Below, piece by piece: positions 9,190 through 17,370 of a stretch of DNA of 64,000 nt (within the stretch, counting starts at the first letter, position 1; every line of letters begins with the position of its first letter). Below the pieces are notes generated by a model, which worked only from the letters and a program-made list of their open reading frames with translations, made no database searches and was not told where the DNA came from. The translations under genes were made by a program, and so were the position numbers. The stretch is taken from NCBI GenBank assembly GCA_965237625.1, contig CBDEGD010000028.1, positions 75,352 through 139,351 of the forward strand, written 5' to 3'. This DNA comes from JABDIP01 sp965237625. Its GTDB lineage: Bacteria; Pseudomonadota; Alphaproteobacteria; DSM-16000; Inquilinaceae.

Positions 9190-10443
9190 ATGGGAAGATC
9201 TGAAAATAGAAAGTCGATCGACGTTGAAGTAATTCCCGAACTGGAATCCAGATGGATCGCGGAAATAGCGGCGATCACGGTGAAACTTCAGGACAAACGT
9301 AAATCGATTCAGCACGATCAAGTATTAAGGGGAGTTCACCCCAAATCCCATGGCTGCGTGAGTGCGGAATTCATCGTCAACAGGGACATCGGCCGTGATC
9401 ACCGGGTTGGATTGTTTGCCCATCCCGGAAAGCGCTACAGGGCGAAGATCCGCTATTCGAATGCGGCGGTCCTTGTTCGGCCGGACCTGGATAAAGGCGA
9501 GAACGGCAGCCGGGGCATGGCCGTCAAGGTGTTCGATGTGGAGGGGCCGGCCCTGCTCCGGGATGGTCGCGCGCGAAACCAGGACTTCCTGATGGTCAAT
9601 ACCGCCGAATTCGCCTTCGGCAATGTCCGGGATTACCTCCGATTGTCCCGAACGCTGATGACCGACGAGGTCGGCGCCAAGGCCGATCTGTATTTCCTGC
9701 CCCTGCAACTGTTGCAGATGGGGCTGCTCGATCAAGCCGGGACATTGAAGCCGCCCGCGCCGGGCGAACCGGCGGAGGTCGCGAAGTTGCGGCAGATCTT
9801 CGAGAATAGCGGGATTTTCGAGGGTTTTACGCCGGCGGACCTGGCCGGCACGGCGCAATCCCTCAAAGTCGTTGAGAAGATCAAGCAGAAGACCGTCAGG
9901 AATCCGCTTGAAGTGACGTATTTCAGCGCGGCGCCATTCCGGTTTGGCCCGGACCGGGTGATGAAATTCGCCGTTGCCCCGGTTGCAGGCGAAGTGCCTC
10001 AGCTGGATTTCGACGAGGAGGAGATCGAAACCCTGGACGACGATTATCTGGCTCAAGCAGTGAAAAAGTCGGTCGGTCAGGGAAGGGAAATCTGCCTGAG
10101 CTTCAAGGTTCAGGTGGTCAGCGGCCCTCAACTGGCAGGTCGTGAGACCGAAATGATCGAAAACGCCGCGATCGGTTGGAACGAGCAGGAGTTTCCACCT
10201 GTAGAGGTCGCTCAACTCGTTATCCGCCCGGTCGGAGAAAACAAGCGATTGGTGGATGCCTGCAAATCCCGGCGGTTTACACCTTGGCATGCACTTGCCG
10301 CACACGAGCCTTTGGGCGGCATAAATCGCTTGCGCAAGCCGGTCTATCGCAAGTCCGCAGTTCATCGGCGCATCGCTCGAAACCCGCGAACGCGGCCTGT
10401 CCTGAGGCGCAGAAATAGACCGGCGGCCCGGGATGATGATTAG
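9190..10443 (+). CDS. Catalase-fold heme protein (y4iL-like catalase family)
   Basis: 417 residues with the catalase-like pattern: KSHGCVSAEFIV carrying the presumed distal His, RYRAKIRYSNAA, RGMAVKVFDV, QDFLMVNTAEFAF, and FTPWHALAAHEPLGGINRLR near the C-terminus. It is shorter than monofunctional catalases (~480 or more) and matches the minimal catalase-related/y4iL-like group, some of which act on fatty-acid hydroperoxides or as peroxidases. No signal peptide is visible. Its stop codon TAG (10441-10443) is also the first triplet of a palindromic element, and the last ~25 residues are Arg/Asp-rich, so the original C-terminus may have been altered. Pairing with the upstream cytochrome suggests a shared peroxide or lipid-oxidation role, which is inference. 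Confidence 0.8.
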   Translation: MGRSENRKSIDVEVIPELESRWIAEIAAITVKLQDKRKSIQHDQVLRGVHPKSHGCVSAEFIVNRDIGRDHRVGLFAHPGKRYRAKIRYSNAAVLVRPDLDKGENGSRGMAVKVFDVEGPALLRDGRARNQDFLMVNTAEFAFGNVRDYLRLSRTLMTDEVGAKADLYFLPLQLLQMGLLDQAGTLKPPAPGEPAEVAKLRQIFENSGIFEGFTPADLAGTAQSLKVVEKIKQKTVRNPLEVTYFSAAPFRFGPDRVMKFAVAPVAGEVPQLDFDEEEIETLDDDYLAQAVKKSVGQGREICLSFKVQVVSGPQLAGRETEMIENAAIGWNEQEFPPVEVAQLVIRPVGENKRLVDACKSRRFTPWHALAAHEPLGGINRLRKPVYRKSAVHRRIARNPRTRPVLRRRNRPAARDDD

Positions 10444-10575
10444 TGTCCCGATTCTGAAATTCGCTATGGCGAATTACTGAATCAAAGGGACACTAACTAT
10501 TTGATTCTAGTGTGATTCAGCTCCCGAAACTCGGCACATGAAATGTGCCGTATTTCAGAACCATCACACTAGAAT
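10441..10575. repeat. Two-hairpin palindromic element, copy A
   Basis: Hairpin 1 has outer arms TAGTGTCCC (10441-10449) and GGGACACTA (10487-10495), with inner AATTCGC/GCGAATT. Hairpin 2 has arms ATTCTAGTGTGA (10504-10515) and TCACACTAGAAT (10564-10575), with an inner CGGCACAT/ATGTGCCG stem and GAA loop. The same architecture recurs at 26333-26465. The first three bases form the stop codon of the catalase-like gene. Confidence 0.9.
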
Positions 10576-10875
10576 AAAACGGAGCCTTCTCGGCGCCGGC
10601 GATGTCGGCCTGTCTGGGCCGACCTTCAGGCCGTGGATAGCTCTGCGGCCGGATCGTCCAGTTCCCGCTCGGGATCGAACAACAGGGGAAAGAACCAACC
10701 GGCCATCGGCTCGTCCTGGGGCGGTATTGGGAAGCCCTTTCGGTCGTAGATCGCGCTCGCGTTCGACCTGACACCGATCGCCCGCTACGATCTTGGCGCG
10801 GAAGCAGTATGGAAGCCCAGGACTCTCATGATTGGTGAGGGACTAATGGGGAGCAGCGGCTCGATGACCGCGAAT
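10576..10875. other. Gap with a possible gene-end remnant on the minus strand
   Basis: No complete gene. On the minus strand a short protein-like frame ends at TGA 10626-10628 and includes AIYDRKGFPIPPQDEP and AGWFFPLLFDPERELDD. It is closed upstream by a TAG about 50 codons earlier and has no start. It looks like the surviving tail of a lost gene, family unknown to me. Nothing else is visible. Confidence 0.35.
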
Positions 10876-12672
10876 TCAGTCGAAGGCGCGCACGAAGTGG
10901 CCGGCTCCGACCTCGATCATCGGGCGCTGTATGACTTGATAGCCAAGCGGCCGCACCGGACTGTTGATCTCCTCCATATCCAGACCGGTATGACTTCGGC
11001 GCCGGGCCGGATCGGGCACCGGCACCGCGCTGATCAATTTTTGCGTATAGGGATGCCGTGGATCGTCGAGGACGGCCGCGCGCGGACCGATCTCCACGAC
11101 TTCGCCCAACAGCATGACCGCGATCCGGTGGCTGACCCGCTCGACGACGGCGATGTCATGGCTGATGAAGAGGTAGGCCAGTCCAAGTTCGGCCTGCAGG
11201 TCGAGCATCAGGTTGATCACCTGCGCCTTGATCGACACGTCGAGCGCGGAAACCGACTCGTCGGCAACGATCAGCCGCGGCTCCAGTCCGAGCGACCGCG
11301 CGATGCACAGGCGCTGGCGCTGGCCGCCGGAAAACTCATGGGGGAAGCGCAACGCGTGCTCGGGCAAAAGGCCGACCTGCCGCAGCAGTTTCTCCACGCG
11401 CATATCCGCTTCCTCGCGGCGGCACAGCCCATGGACGGTCATCGGCTCGCGAATCGCGGCGCCGACGGTCTTGCGTGGATTGAGCGAACCGTAAGGGTCT
11501 TGGAAGATCATCTGCAGACGCCGACGGACTCCACGCAGCTCGGCCTTGCCCGCGGCCATGATATCCTGCCCCTCGAACCGGATGCTGCCCTCGACCGGTT
11601 CGATCAAGCGCAGGATCGTGCGCCCGGTCGTCGACTTGCCACACCCGCTCTCGCCCACCAAGGCGAGCGTCTCGCCGGCCCGAAGGCTGAAGGAGACTCC
11701 CTCCACCGCGTGCACATTGCCAATCTTGCGGCCGAGCAGCCCCCCTCGGATCGGAAATCGTGTCGTCAGATCGCTCACCTCGAGGATCGGCTCCGCACGC
11801 TTGTCCGGCTCCTCGGAATCGATCTCCTCCCGGCCATCCGGGAACCGTCGCGGCAATTCGCTCCCGGCAAGCGATCCCAGTTTCGGCACCGCCGCCAGCA
11901 ATCGCTGGGTATAGGGATGGCGCGGTGCGGAGAAGAGAGGGGCGACGTCGTTCTCCTCCACCTTGTCCCCCTCCAGCATCACCACAACACGGTCGGCCAC
12001 CTCGGCGACCACTCCCATGTCATGGGTGATGAACATCACCGACATGCCGATCTCTTGCTGCAAATCGTTGATAAGCGCCAGGATCTGAGCCTGGATCGTG
12101 ACGTCGAGAGCGGTTGTCGGCTCGTCGGCGATCAGCAGCTTGGGACGGCAGGCCAGCGCGATGGCGATCATCACCCGCTGCCGCATGCCGCCGGAAAACG
12201 TATGCGGATATTCGCGGAAGCGGCGTTTGGCGTCGGGGATACGCACCAGATCGAAAAGGCGCAGCGCTTCCCGGTCCGCTTCCGCCGGTGACATGCCGCG
12301 ATGCCGACGCAGCGCCTCGGCGACCTGGAAGCCGACCGTGAGCACTGGGTTGAGGGACGTCATGGGTTCCTGGAAGATCATGCCGATGGCGCCGCCCCGC
12401 ACATCGCGCATGGCTTTCTCCGACAAGGTCGGAAGGTCGCGGCCATCAAGCTCGATGGAGCCCTCGACGCGGCCGTTTGCCGTCGGAATCAATCGCATGA
12501 TCGACAGGGCGGTGACACTCTTGCCCGAGCCTGACTCACCGACCACCGCCACGGTCTCGCGGGCTTTGATGTCGAAGGCCAAGTCGCGAACGGCTGGACG
12601 CCATACACCGCCCACGCGAAAGGACGTTGTGAGGTTCCGAACCGACAGGATTGTCGGCGCGTCCCCGCTCAT
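10876..12672 (-). CDS. Fused oligopeptide ABC transporter ATPase (DppD-DppF type)
   Basis: 598 residues with two complete ABC cassettes in one chain. The first has Walker A GESGSGKSVTA, signature FSGGMRQRVMIA and Walker B LLIADEPTTALD. The second has GESGCGKSTTG, FSGGQRQRLCIA and LIVADESVSALD, where Ser replaces the usual Pro after the catalytic Glu. Each cassette ends with an oligopeptide-transporter C-terminal region (RHPYTQ). It energises the importer encoded just upstream. Its start ATG overlaps the stop of the permease gene (ATGA). The 3' end is duplicated as a remnant at 6615-6915. Confidence 0.95.
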   Translation of the reverse strand: MSGDAPTILSVRNLTTSFRVGGVWRPAVRDLAFDIKARETVAVVGESGSGKSVTALSIMRLIPTANGRVEGSIELDGRDLPTLSEKAMRDVRGGAIGMIFQEPMTSLNPVLTVGFQVAEALRRHRGMSPAEADREALRLFDLVRIPDAKRRFREYPHTFSGGMRQRVMIAIALACRPKLLIADEPTTALDVTIQAQILALINDLQQEIGMSVMFITHDMGVVAEVADRVVVMLEGDKVEENDVAPLFSAPRHPYTQRLLAAVPKLGSLAGSELPRRFPDGREEIDSEEPDKRAEPILEVSDLTTRFPIRGGLLGRKIGNVHAVEGVSFSLRAGETLALVGESGCGKSTTGRTILRLIEPVEGSIRFEGQDIMAAGKAELRGVRRRLQMIFQDPYGSLNPRKTVGAAIREPMTVHGLCRREEADMRVEKLLRQVGLLPEHALRFPHEFSGGQRQRLCIARSLGLEPRLIVADESVSALDVSIKAQVINLMLDLQAELGLAYLFISHDIAVVERVSHRIAVMLLGEVVEIGPRAAVLDDPRHPYTQKLISAVPVPDPARRRSHTGLDMEEINSPVRPLGYQVIQRPMIEVGAGHFVRAFD

Positions 12673-13565
12673 TGCTCGCCCCTCAACTTGGGATCGATCG
12701 CGTCCCGCAGGCCGTCCCCCATCAGGTTAAGGGCGAAGACGACCAGAAGGATCGCAAATGACGGGAAGAGCGCGAGCCAGAAGCTGTCCAGGATGTTCTC
12801 GAAGCCCTCGCGGATCATGCCGCCCCAAGTTGCGGTCGGCGGCGCGACGCCAAGACCGATGAAGGCCAAGGAAGCCTCGACCCGGATCGCCGTCGCCAGC
12901 CAGAGCGACCCCATCACCAGGATTTCCGGCAGGATGTTGGGCAGGATATGCCCCAGCATCAGTCTGAGATCGGAGTAGCCGAGCGCCCGCCCGGCTTCGA
13001 CGAATTCGCGCTCCTTGACGGCGATCGTCGGAGCCCGGGCAATTCTGGCGAAGGGCGGAATTGCCGTCAAAGCGATCGCGACAACCAGGTTCGTGATGCT
13101 GGGCCCCAGCATGGCGACGACGATGAGCCCGAGGATGAGCGAGGGGAATGCCAACAGCACGTCCATGGTCTGCATCACGATGATGTCGGTGCGCCCGCCC
13201 CGATAGCCGGCAACCAATCCGATCAGCGAGCCGATCACCATTGCCGCTCCAATGGCTAGCAGGCCGATGACGAGGGAAATCCGTGCGCCATAGAGCAGAC
13301 GCGAGAGGATGTCGCGGCCGTAGTAATCCGTTCCCATCAGATGCTCTGCGGAGGGCGGCTTGAGGCGAAACAGGATGTTTTGGTCCACGGGATCATACGG
13401 CGCGATCAGCGGCGCAAAGATCGCCAACAGCGCGACCACCAGAAAGACGGCCAGTCCGACCCAGGAGGTCTTGTTGGTGTTGAAAGCCTTGATCAGCCCA
13501 CGAGCCGACGCCTCGAGCGATGACCGCAGATAGGCGCCTGGCCGGCCCGTCGTGATGGTGCTCAT
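12669..13565 (-). CDS. Peptide ABC transporter permease, DppC type
   Basis: 298 residues. I chose ATG 13565 (MSTITTGRPGAYL) because it overlaps the stop of the dppB-like gene by 4 bp; the frame is open further upstream but that sequence is not protein-like. Features are an N-terminal transmembrane helix, the DppC-type segment (APYDPVDQNI, LMGTDYYGRDILSRLLYGARISL) and the inner-membrane-permease loop EAGRALGYSDLRLMLGHILP that docks with the ATPase. It forms the channel with the DppB-type subunit. Confidence 0.95.
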   Translation of the reverse strand: MSTITTGRPGAYLRSSLEASARGLIKAFNTNKTSWVGLAVFLVVALLAIFAPLIAPYDPVDQNILFRLKPPSAEHLMGTDYYGRDILSRLLYGARISLVIGLLAIGAAMVIGSLIGLVAGYRGGRTDIIVMQTMDVLLAFPSLILGLIVVAMLGPSITNLVVAIALTAIPPFARIARAPTIAVKEREFVEAGRALGYSDLRLMLGHILPNILPEILVMGSLWLATAIRVEASLAFIGLGVAPPTATWGGMIREGFENILDSFWLALFPSFAILLVVFALNLMGDGLRDAIDPKLRGEQ

Positions 13566-14503
13566 TGGTACTTGATCCTCGGGTCGATCAGCCCGTAGGT
13601 GAGGTCGGTGATGAGGTTCACGGCAACCACGATGAATGTGTAGATCACCATCATGCCCTGCAGCATGGTGTAGTCGCGCTGGTTCAGGGCTCCGACGATC
13701 AGCTTTCCAAGGCCGGGACGATTGAAGACGATCTCGGTCAGCACCGAGTTGCCGATCAGAATTCCGAGGTAGAGCCCGACGACCGTGACCACCGGCATCA
13801 TGGCGTTGCGCAGGCAGTGCCGCAGAATGACGCTGGTGAAGTCGATCCCCTTGGCATGGGCGGTGCGCACGTAATCCTGATTGAGCACCTCCAGCATGGC
13901 CGAGCGGGCGACGCGGGTGATGTAGGCCGCCATGATGATGCCGAGGTTGACGGCAGGCAGCGCCAGATCCCGCAGCCGTTCGCCGAGAGTCTCGCCTTGT
14001 ATGGAACTGATGACCGGGAACCAGCGGAGCTGGATCGCAAAGACCAGCAGCAGCAGGATGGCCGAGACAAAGGCCGGAAAGGACAGCCCGAGGAGAGACG
14101 CGATGCGGGTCACATAGTCGGGCAGGCTGTTGCGCTTTATGGCCGACCAGACGCCGAGAGGTATGCCGAGAACGGCGCCTAGGACCAGGGAGACGAACGT
14201 CAATTCGAGGGTCGCCGGCAGAACTTTCAGGATATCTTCGATGACAGGCCGGCCCGATACCATCGAGACGCCCCAATCCCCGACGACGACGCCGGACAGG
14301 AAACTCACATATTGGACGATCAGCGGCCGATCGAGCCCAAGGCGCGCGCGCAGCGCTTCGATAGCCTCCATGCTGGCCTGATCGCCGAGGATCACCAGCG
14401 CCGGATCGCCGGGCAGGATCCGGACGATGAAAAAGACGATGGTCAGCACCGAGAACAGCGTGATGACGGCAAAGCCGACACGCTTGAGGACAAAGCTGCT
14501 CAT
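13562..14503 (-). CDS. Peptide ABC transporter permease, DppB type
   Basis: 313 residues starting with a transmembrane helix, followed by RILPGDPALVILGDQAS and the DppB-typical LGLDRPLIVQYVSFL. About six membrane segments are visible, and the EAA-like loop reads YVRTAHAKGIDFTSVILRH. It lies second in the order SBP, B, C, DF on the minus strand. A strong hairpin separates it from the SBP gene, which usually lets the binding protein be made in excess. Confidence 0.95.
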   Translation of the reverse strand: MSSFVLKRVGFAVITLFSVLTIVFFIVRILPGDPALVILGDQASMEAIEALRARLGLDRPLIVQYVSFLSGVVVGDWGVSMVSGRPVIEDILKVLPATLELTFVSLVLGAVLGIPLGVWSAIKRNSLPDYVTRIASLLGLSFPAFVSAILLLLVFAIQLRWFPVISSIQGETLGERLRDLALPAVNLGIIMAAYITRVARSAMLEVLNQDYVRTAHAKGIDFTSVILRHCLRNAMMPVVTVVGLYLGILIGNSVLTEIVFNRPGLGKLIVGALNQRDYTMLQGMMVIYTFIVVAVNLITDLTYGLIDPRIKYQ

Positions 14504-14547
14504 CGGTGCCCTCTCGTTTCAAATCCGCTTGTGCGGGACAGGGAAGC

Positions 14548-14573
14548 GGCGCGCCGGTCGAAACCGGCGCGCC
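14548..14573 (-). promoter_or_regulatory. Intercistronic GC-rich hairpin between SBP and permease genes
   Basis: Arms GGCGCGCCGGT and ACCGGCGCGCC form a perfect 11-bp stem with loop CGAA. There is no T-run, so it is more likely an mRNA-stability or partial-termination element that raises SBP transcript over permease transcript than a full terminator. Confidence 0.6.
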
Positions 14574-14581
14574 GAAACCGC

Positions 14582-16129
14582 CTAGTTCTTGAAACGAGCC
14601 AGTTCCGTTATCGCCGGACTCAGGTTGAGCGCCCCGACAATCTCAACGCCCAGATCGAGGTTGTCGTTCCAGGCCCAGAGCTGGAGGTTCTGGTAGATCG
14701 GCACCGAGCAAACTTCCTCCATGATCTTGTTCTGTGCCAATGCCCAGAGCCTGTTCTGCTCCCCGAAGTCCTGCTCGACCCGGGCCGCCTCGATCTCCGC
14801 ATCGGCCACCGCACAATGGGAAAAATTGGTGATCGCCGACGGCGTCGCGACGGTGGAATCCGAATGGTAGAATTGCGTGAGATACACATCGGCGATCGGG
14901 AACCGGGCCGCGGAATAATGCACAACCTGTGAGGCATCCTCGCGGATGCGCTGGTGGAAGGTCGCGTGCTCCACTACCTCGATCTCAAGGGTGATGTCGG
15001 CCTGCTTCAGCAGGGCCTGCACCGCTTCCATCGTCGTCAGCATCCCGGGCAGCGTCGTGTGGATCGCGTTCAGCGTGACCCCGTCCGGATAGCCGGCTTC
15101 CGCCAGGAGTGCCTTGGCCGTGTCCACATCGTATTCATAGACCGGCACCTGGTCGGTGTAGCCAAGATATCCTTCGGGCACTACCGAGATCGCGCCGCGG
15201 GTGACCGCTTCACCCTTGAATTGGACCATGGTATCGCGGTCAATCGCATGGGCCACGGCCCTGCGGACCAGCGGGTTGTCGAGCGGCGGCATGGTCATGT
15301 TGAGATGGATGACCGACATCTCGCCCGGCTCCATCACCGTCACCACGGTCCCCGGGATTTCACTGATGCGCTCGACCCAGGTCTGTTCCTGCTTGCCATA
15401 GATCATGTCGATCTCACCCGCCTGGAAGGCGAGGTCGCGGCTGGCGTCGGACGGGATGTAGCGGTAGTAGATCTCCTTGATATGCGGCGCCCCGCGGAAA
15501 TACTCCTCGTTGGCCACCAGCTTGACGTATTGCTGCGGCTGATAGTCGGCGAACATGAAGGGGCCGGTGCCGATCGGCGACCGCTGGAAACCTTCGCCCA
15601 TCGCTTCCACCGCGTCCTGGCAGACGATATTGCCGCCGTGATAGGGCACCAGCAAACCGAGCAGGCTGGGAACCGGCTCGGACAGCGTGATCGTCACCTC
15701 GTAGTCGCCGGTCGCCTCGACCGATGAGACGGCTTTGAAGTCATTGGCAAAGCCGGACGTTTCGCTGTTCGACGCGCGATTCAGGGAGAACGCCACGTCA
15801 TTGGCGTCGAGCTTCCCAAAGTCGCCATGGCACTGGACATCCTGCCGCAGCGAGAACACCCATTCCAGGCCGTCATCGGAAGCGGTCCAGCTTTCCGCCA
15901 AATCCGGCTCGATGAATGCCGGGCTCGCCTGGCCCGGCTTGATCCGTACGAGGCCGTTGAACATCCAATGCAGCAAACCCTTATCGGGCGTAGTGGTCGC
16001 GAAATGTGGATCCAGCTTGCCGGCGTCCGCCGATGCCATACCGATGTTCAATGTCGTACCCGCCGCGTGGGCAAACGGCGACATCAACAGATAACCGCAT
16101 GCCGCCGCCGTTAGTGTGGCTTTCCTCAT
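14582..16129 (-). CDS. Peptide/opine ABC transporter substrate-binding protein (SBP_bac_5)
   Basis: 515 residues from ATG 16129, chosen because GGGAGGACGAA precedes it and MRKATLTAAACGYLLM...AHA makes a clean signal peptide; an upstream ATG would add an unlikely leader. SBP_bac_5 features include LDPHFATTTPDKGLLHWMF, LAESWTASDDGLEWVFSLR, SPIGTGPF and the AHAIDRDTMV segment. It is the periplasmic receptor of the importer. The amine/opine-type oxidase genes begin 113 bp upstream on the same strand, suggesting the ligand is an oxidisable amino-acid derivative. Confidence 0.95.
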   Translation of the reverse strand: MRKATLTAAACGYLLMSPFAHAAGTTLNIGMASADAGKLDPHFATTTPDKGLLHWMFNGLVRIKPGQASPAFIEPDLAESWTASDDGLEWVFSLRQDVQCHGDFGKLDANDVAFSLNRASNSETSGFANDFKAVSSVEATGDYEVTITLSEPVPSLLGLLVPYHGGNIVCQDAVEAMGEGFQRSPIGTGPFMFADYQPQQYVKLVANEEYFRGAPHIKEIYYRYIPSDASRDLAFQAGEIDMIYGKQEQTWVERISEIPGTVVTVMEPGEMSVIHLNMTMPPLDNPLVRRAVAHAIDRDTMVQFKGEAVTRGAISVVPEGYLGYTDQVPVYEYDVDTAKALLAEAGYPDGVTLNAIHTTLPGMLTTMEAVQALLKQADITLEIEVVEHATFHQRIREDASQVVHYSAARFPIADVYLTQFYHSDSTVATPSAITNFSHCAVADAEIEAARVEQDFGEQNRLWALAQNKIMEEVCSVPIYQNLQLWAWNDNLDLGVEIVGALNLSPAITELARFKN

Positions 16130-16242
16130 TTCGTCCTCCCGGTTTTTTCTTTTCCACGGAAACAGTGACACTGGCTGGAATTGTTGTCTACGGCCAAGGG
16201 CAGACGGGGCGGCGAGGGCATGCTCGCTTCCGGCATTTCAGT

Positions 16243-17370
16243 TCATCTCGTTACCGCCGATCGAAAGCGCTCGATGGCGAAGGGCGCCAACGAGAGGTTG
16301 TTGGACCGCCCAAGGCACAAATCCTCCACGAGGCGACCAACCAAGGGAGCCAGGGCGAATCCATGCCCGCTGAAGCCGAACGCGTGGACCAGACCCGCCG
16401 TGGTGGTGCTGGCGCCGAGCGCCGGCAAATCGTCCGTCATCATGCCCTCGATCCCGGCCCAACTGCGCACCACGACGGCATTCCGGAGATTTGGAAACAA
16501 CCGGGCGGCGGTGACGATGTTTCGCCGAACCGCGCTCTGGGACAGGCGCGTGCGACCCTGTTCCAGATCGACCTCCCCCTCATGTCCGCCGCCGATGATC
16601 ACCGACCCCTCCTTCGACTGCTTGAGAGAAAGCTTATCTCCCTGGCTCCCGACAACAGCGTCGACGAATGGCGGCAGGCGACTCGTCACCAGCATCTGCA
16701 GCGCCGCCGGCCGGAGTTCCACCGGCTCGCCCAAAGCCGCGGCCAGCCGGCCGCCCCAGGCGCCGGCGGCATTGACCACCAACCCGGCCCTGATCTCGGA
16801 GTCCGGCGTGAAGACTCGCAGACTGCCGCCGTCTTTTTCGATGGCTGTCACTCGGCAGTGTTCCCGCAGCGTCACGCCAGCCGACAGGATGGCGGACCGA
16901 AAGGCATGAATGCAGCGCAGAGGATCGGCAAAGCCATCGTCTTCGACCATGAGCGCGCCCCGACAGTCGCCCGACAGGCGCGGCAGCCGCCGCTTCAGCT
17001 CCTGCCGCCCGATCAGGCGCTCATGGTCGTAGCCGAGTTCCCGCAGTTTGGCGTGACGCTTTTCCAGCGCGCCAAGTCCTGCCTCGTCCTCGGCGACGCG
17101 GATCTGGCCGCCGGCGGCAAAGCCGCCATCCTCGCCGACCAGTTCCGGCAGCAGCCGCCAGAGTTCCAGTGCCGCGCGGGCAAGCGGGATCTCCGCCGGG
17201 TGCCGGTTCAGGCTGCGCACGCCGCCGGCACTGGCGCTGGATGCAAAGCGACCGCAATGCTCCGCTTCCAACAGAGTGACCGACAGGCCGGCCTTTGCGG
17301 CAGCCAGAGCGCTTGAAAGTCCGATCAGCCCGCCGCCAACAACGACCATGTCGGCGCGCTCCGGCCTCAC
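16243..17370 (-). CDS. FAD-dependent amine oxidoreductase (DAO family, SoxB/HcnC-like)
   Basis: 375 residues from GTG 17370, which overlaps the preceding stop as GTGA; ATG 17349 is the alternative. The Rossmann motif VVVGGGLIGLSSALAAAKAG lies at the N-terminus. The segment SAGGVRSLNRHPAEIPLAR resembles the flavin-binding loop of the sarcosine-oxidase beta/HcnC group, and SWAGIEGMMTDDLPALG with FGFSGHGFALAP is the family C-terminal signature. It should oxidise a secondary amine or D-amino-acid-like substrate. It is the last gene of the oxidase operon and probably works with the HcnB-like and [2Fe-2S] proteins just upstream. Confidence 0.85.
   Translation of the reverse strand: MRPERADMVVVGGGLIGLSSALAAAKAGLSVTLLEAEHCGRFASSASAGGVRSLNRHPAEIPLARAALELWRLLPELVGEDGGFAAGGQIRVAEDEAGLGALEKRHAKLRELGYDHERLIGRQELKRRLPRLSGDCRGALMVEDDGFADPLRCIHAFRSAILSAGVTLREHCRVTAIEKDGGSLRVFTPDSEIRAGLVVNAAGAWGGRLAAALGEPVELRPAALQMLVTSRLPPFVDAVVGSQGDKLSLKQSKEGSVIIGGGHEGEVDLEQGRTRLSQSAVRRNIVTAARLFPNLRNAVVVRSWAGIEGMMTDDLPALGASTTTAGLVHAFGFSGHGFALAPLVGRLVEDLCLGRSNNLSLAPFAIERFRSAVTR

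Noticed and set aside
10828..12291. Plus-strand 487-codon open frame
   Set aside because: Antisense to the fused ABC ATPase; no domain features.
13566..14522. N-terminal extension of the DppC-type permease
   Set aside because: Overlaps the dppB-like gene in another frame; ATG 13565 with 4-bp overlap is the natural start.
14548..14573. Hairpin after the SBP gene as a rho-independent terminator
   Set aside because: No U-run follows and three transporter genes lie downstream, so I treat it as an intercistronic hairpin.
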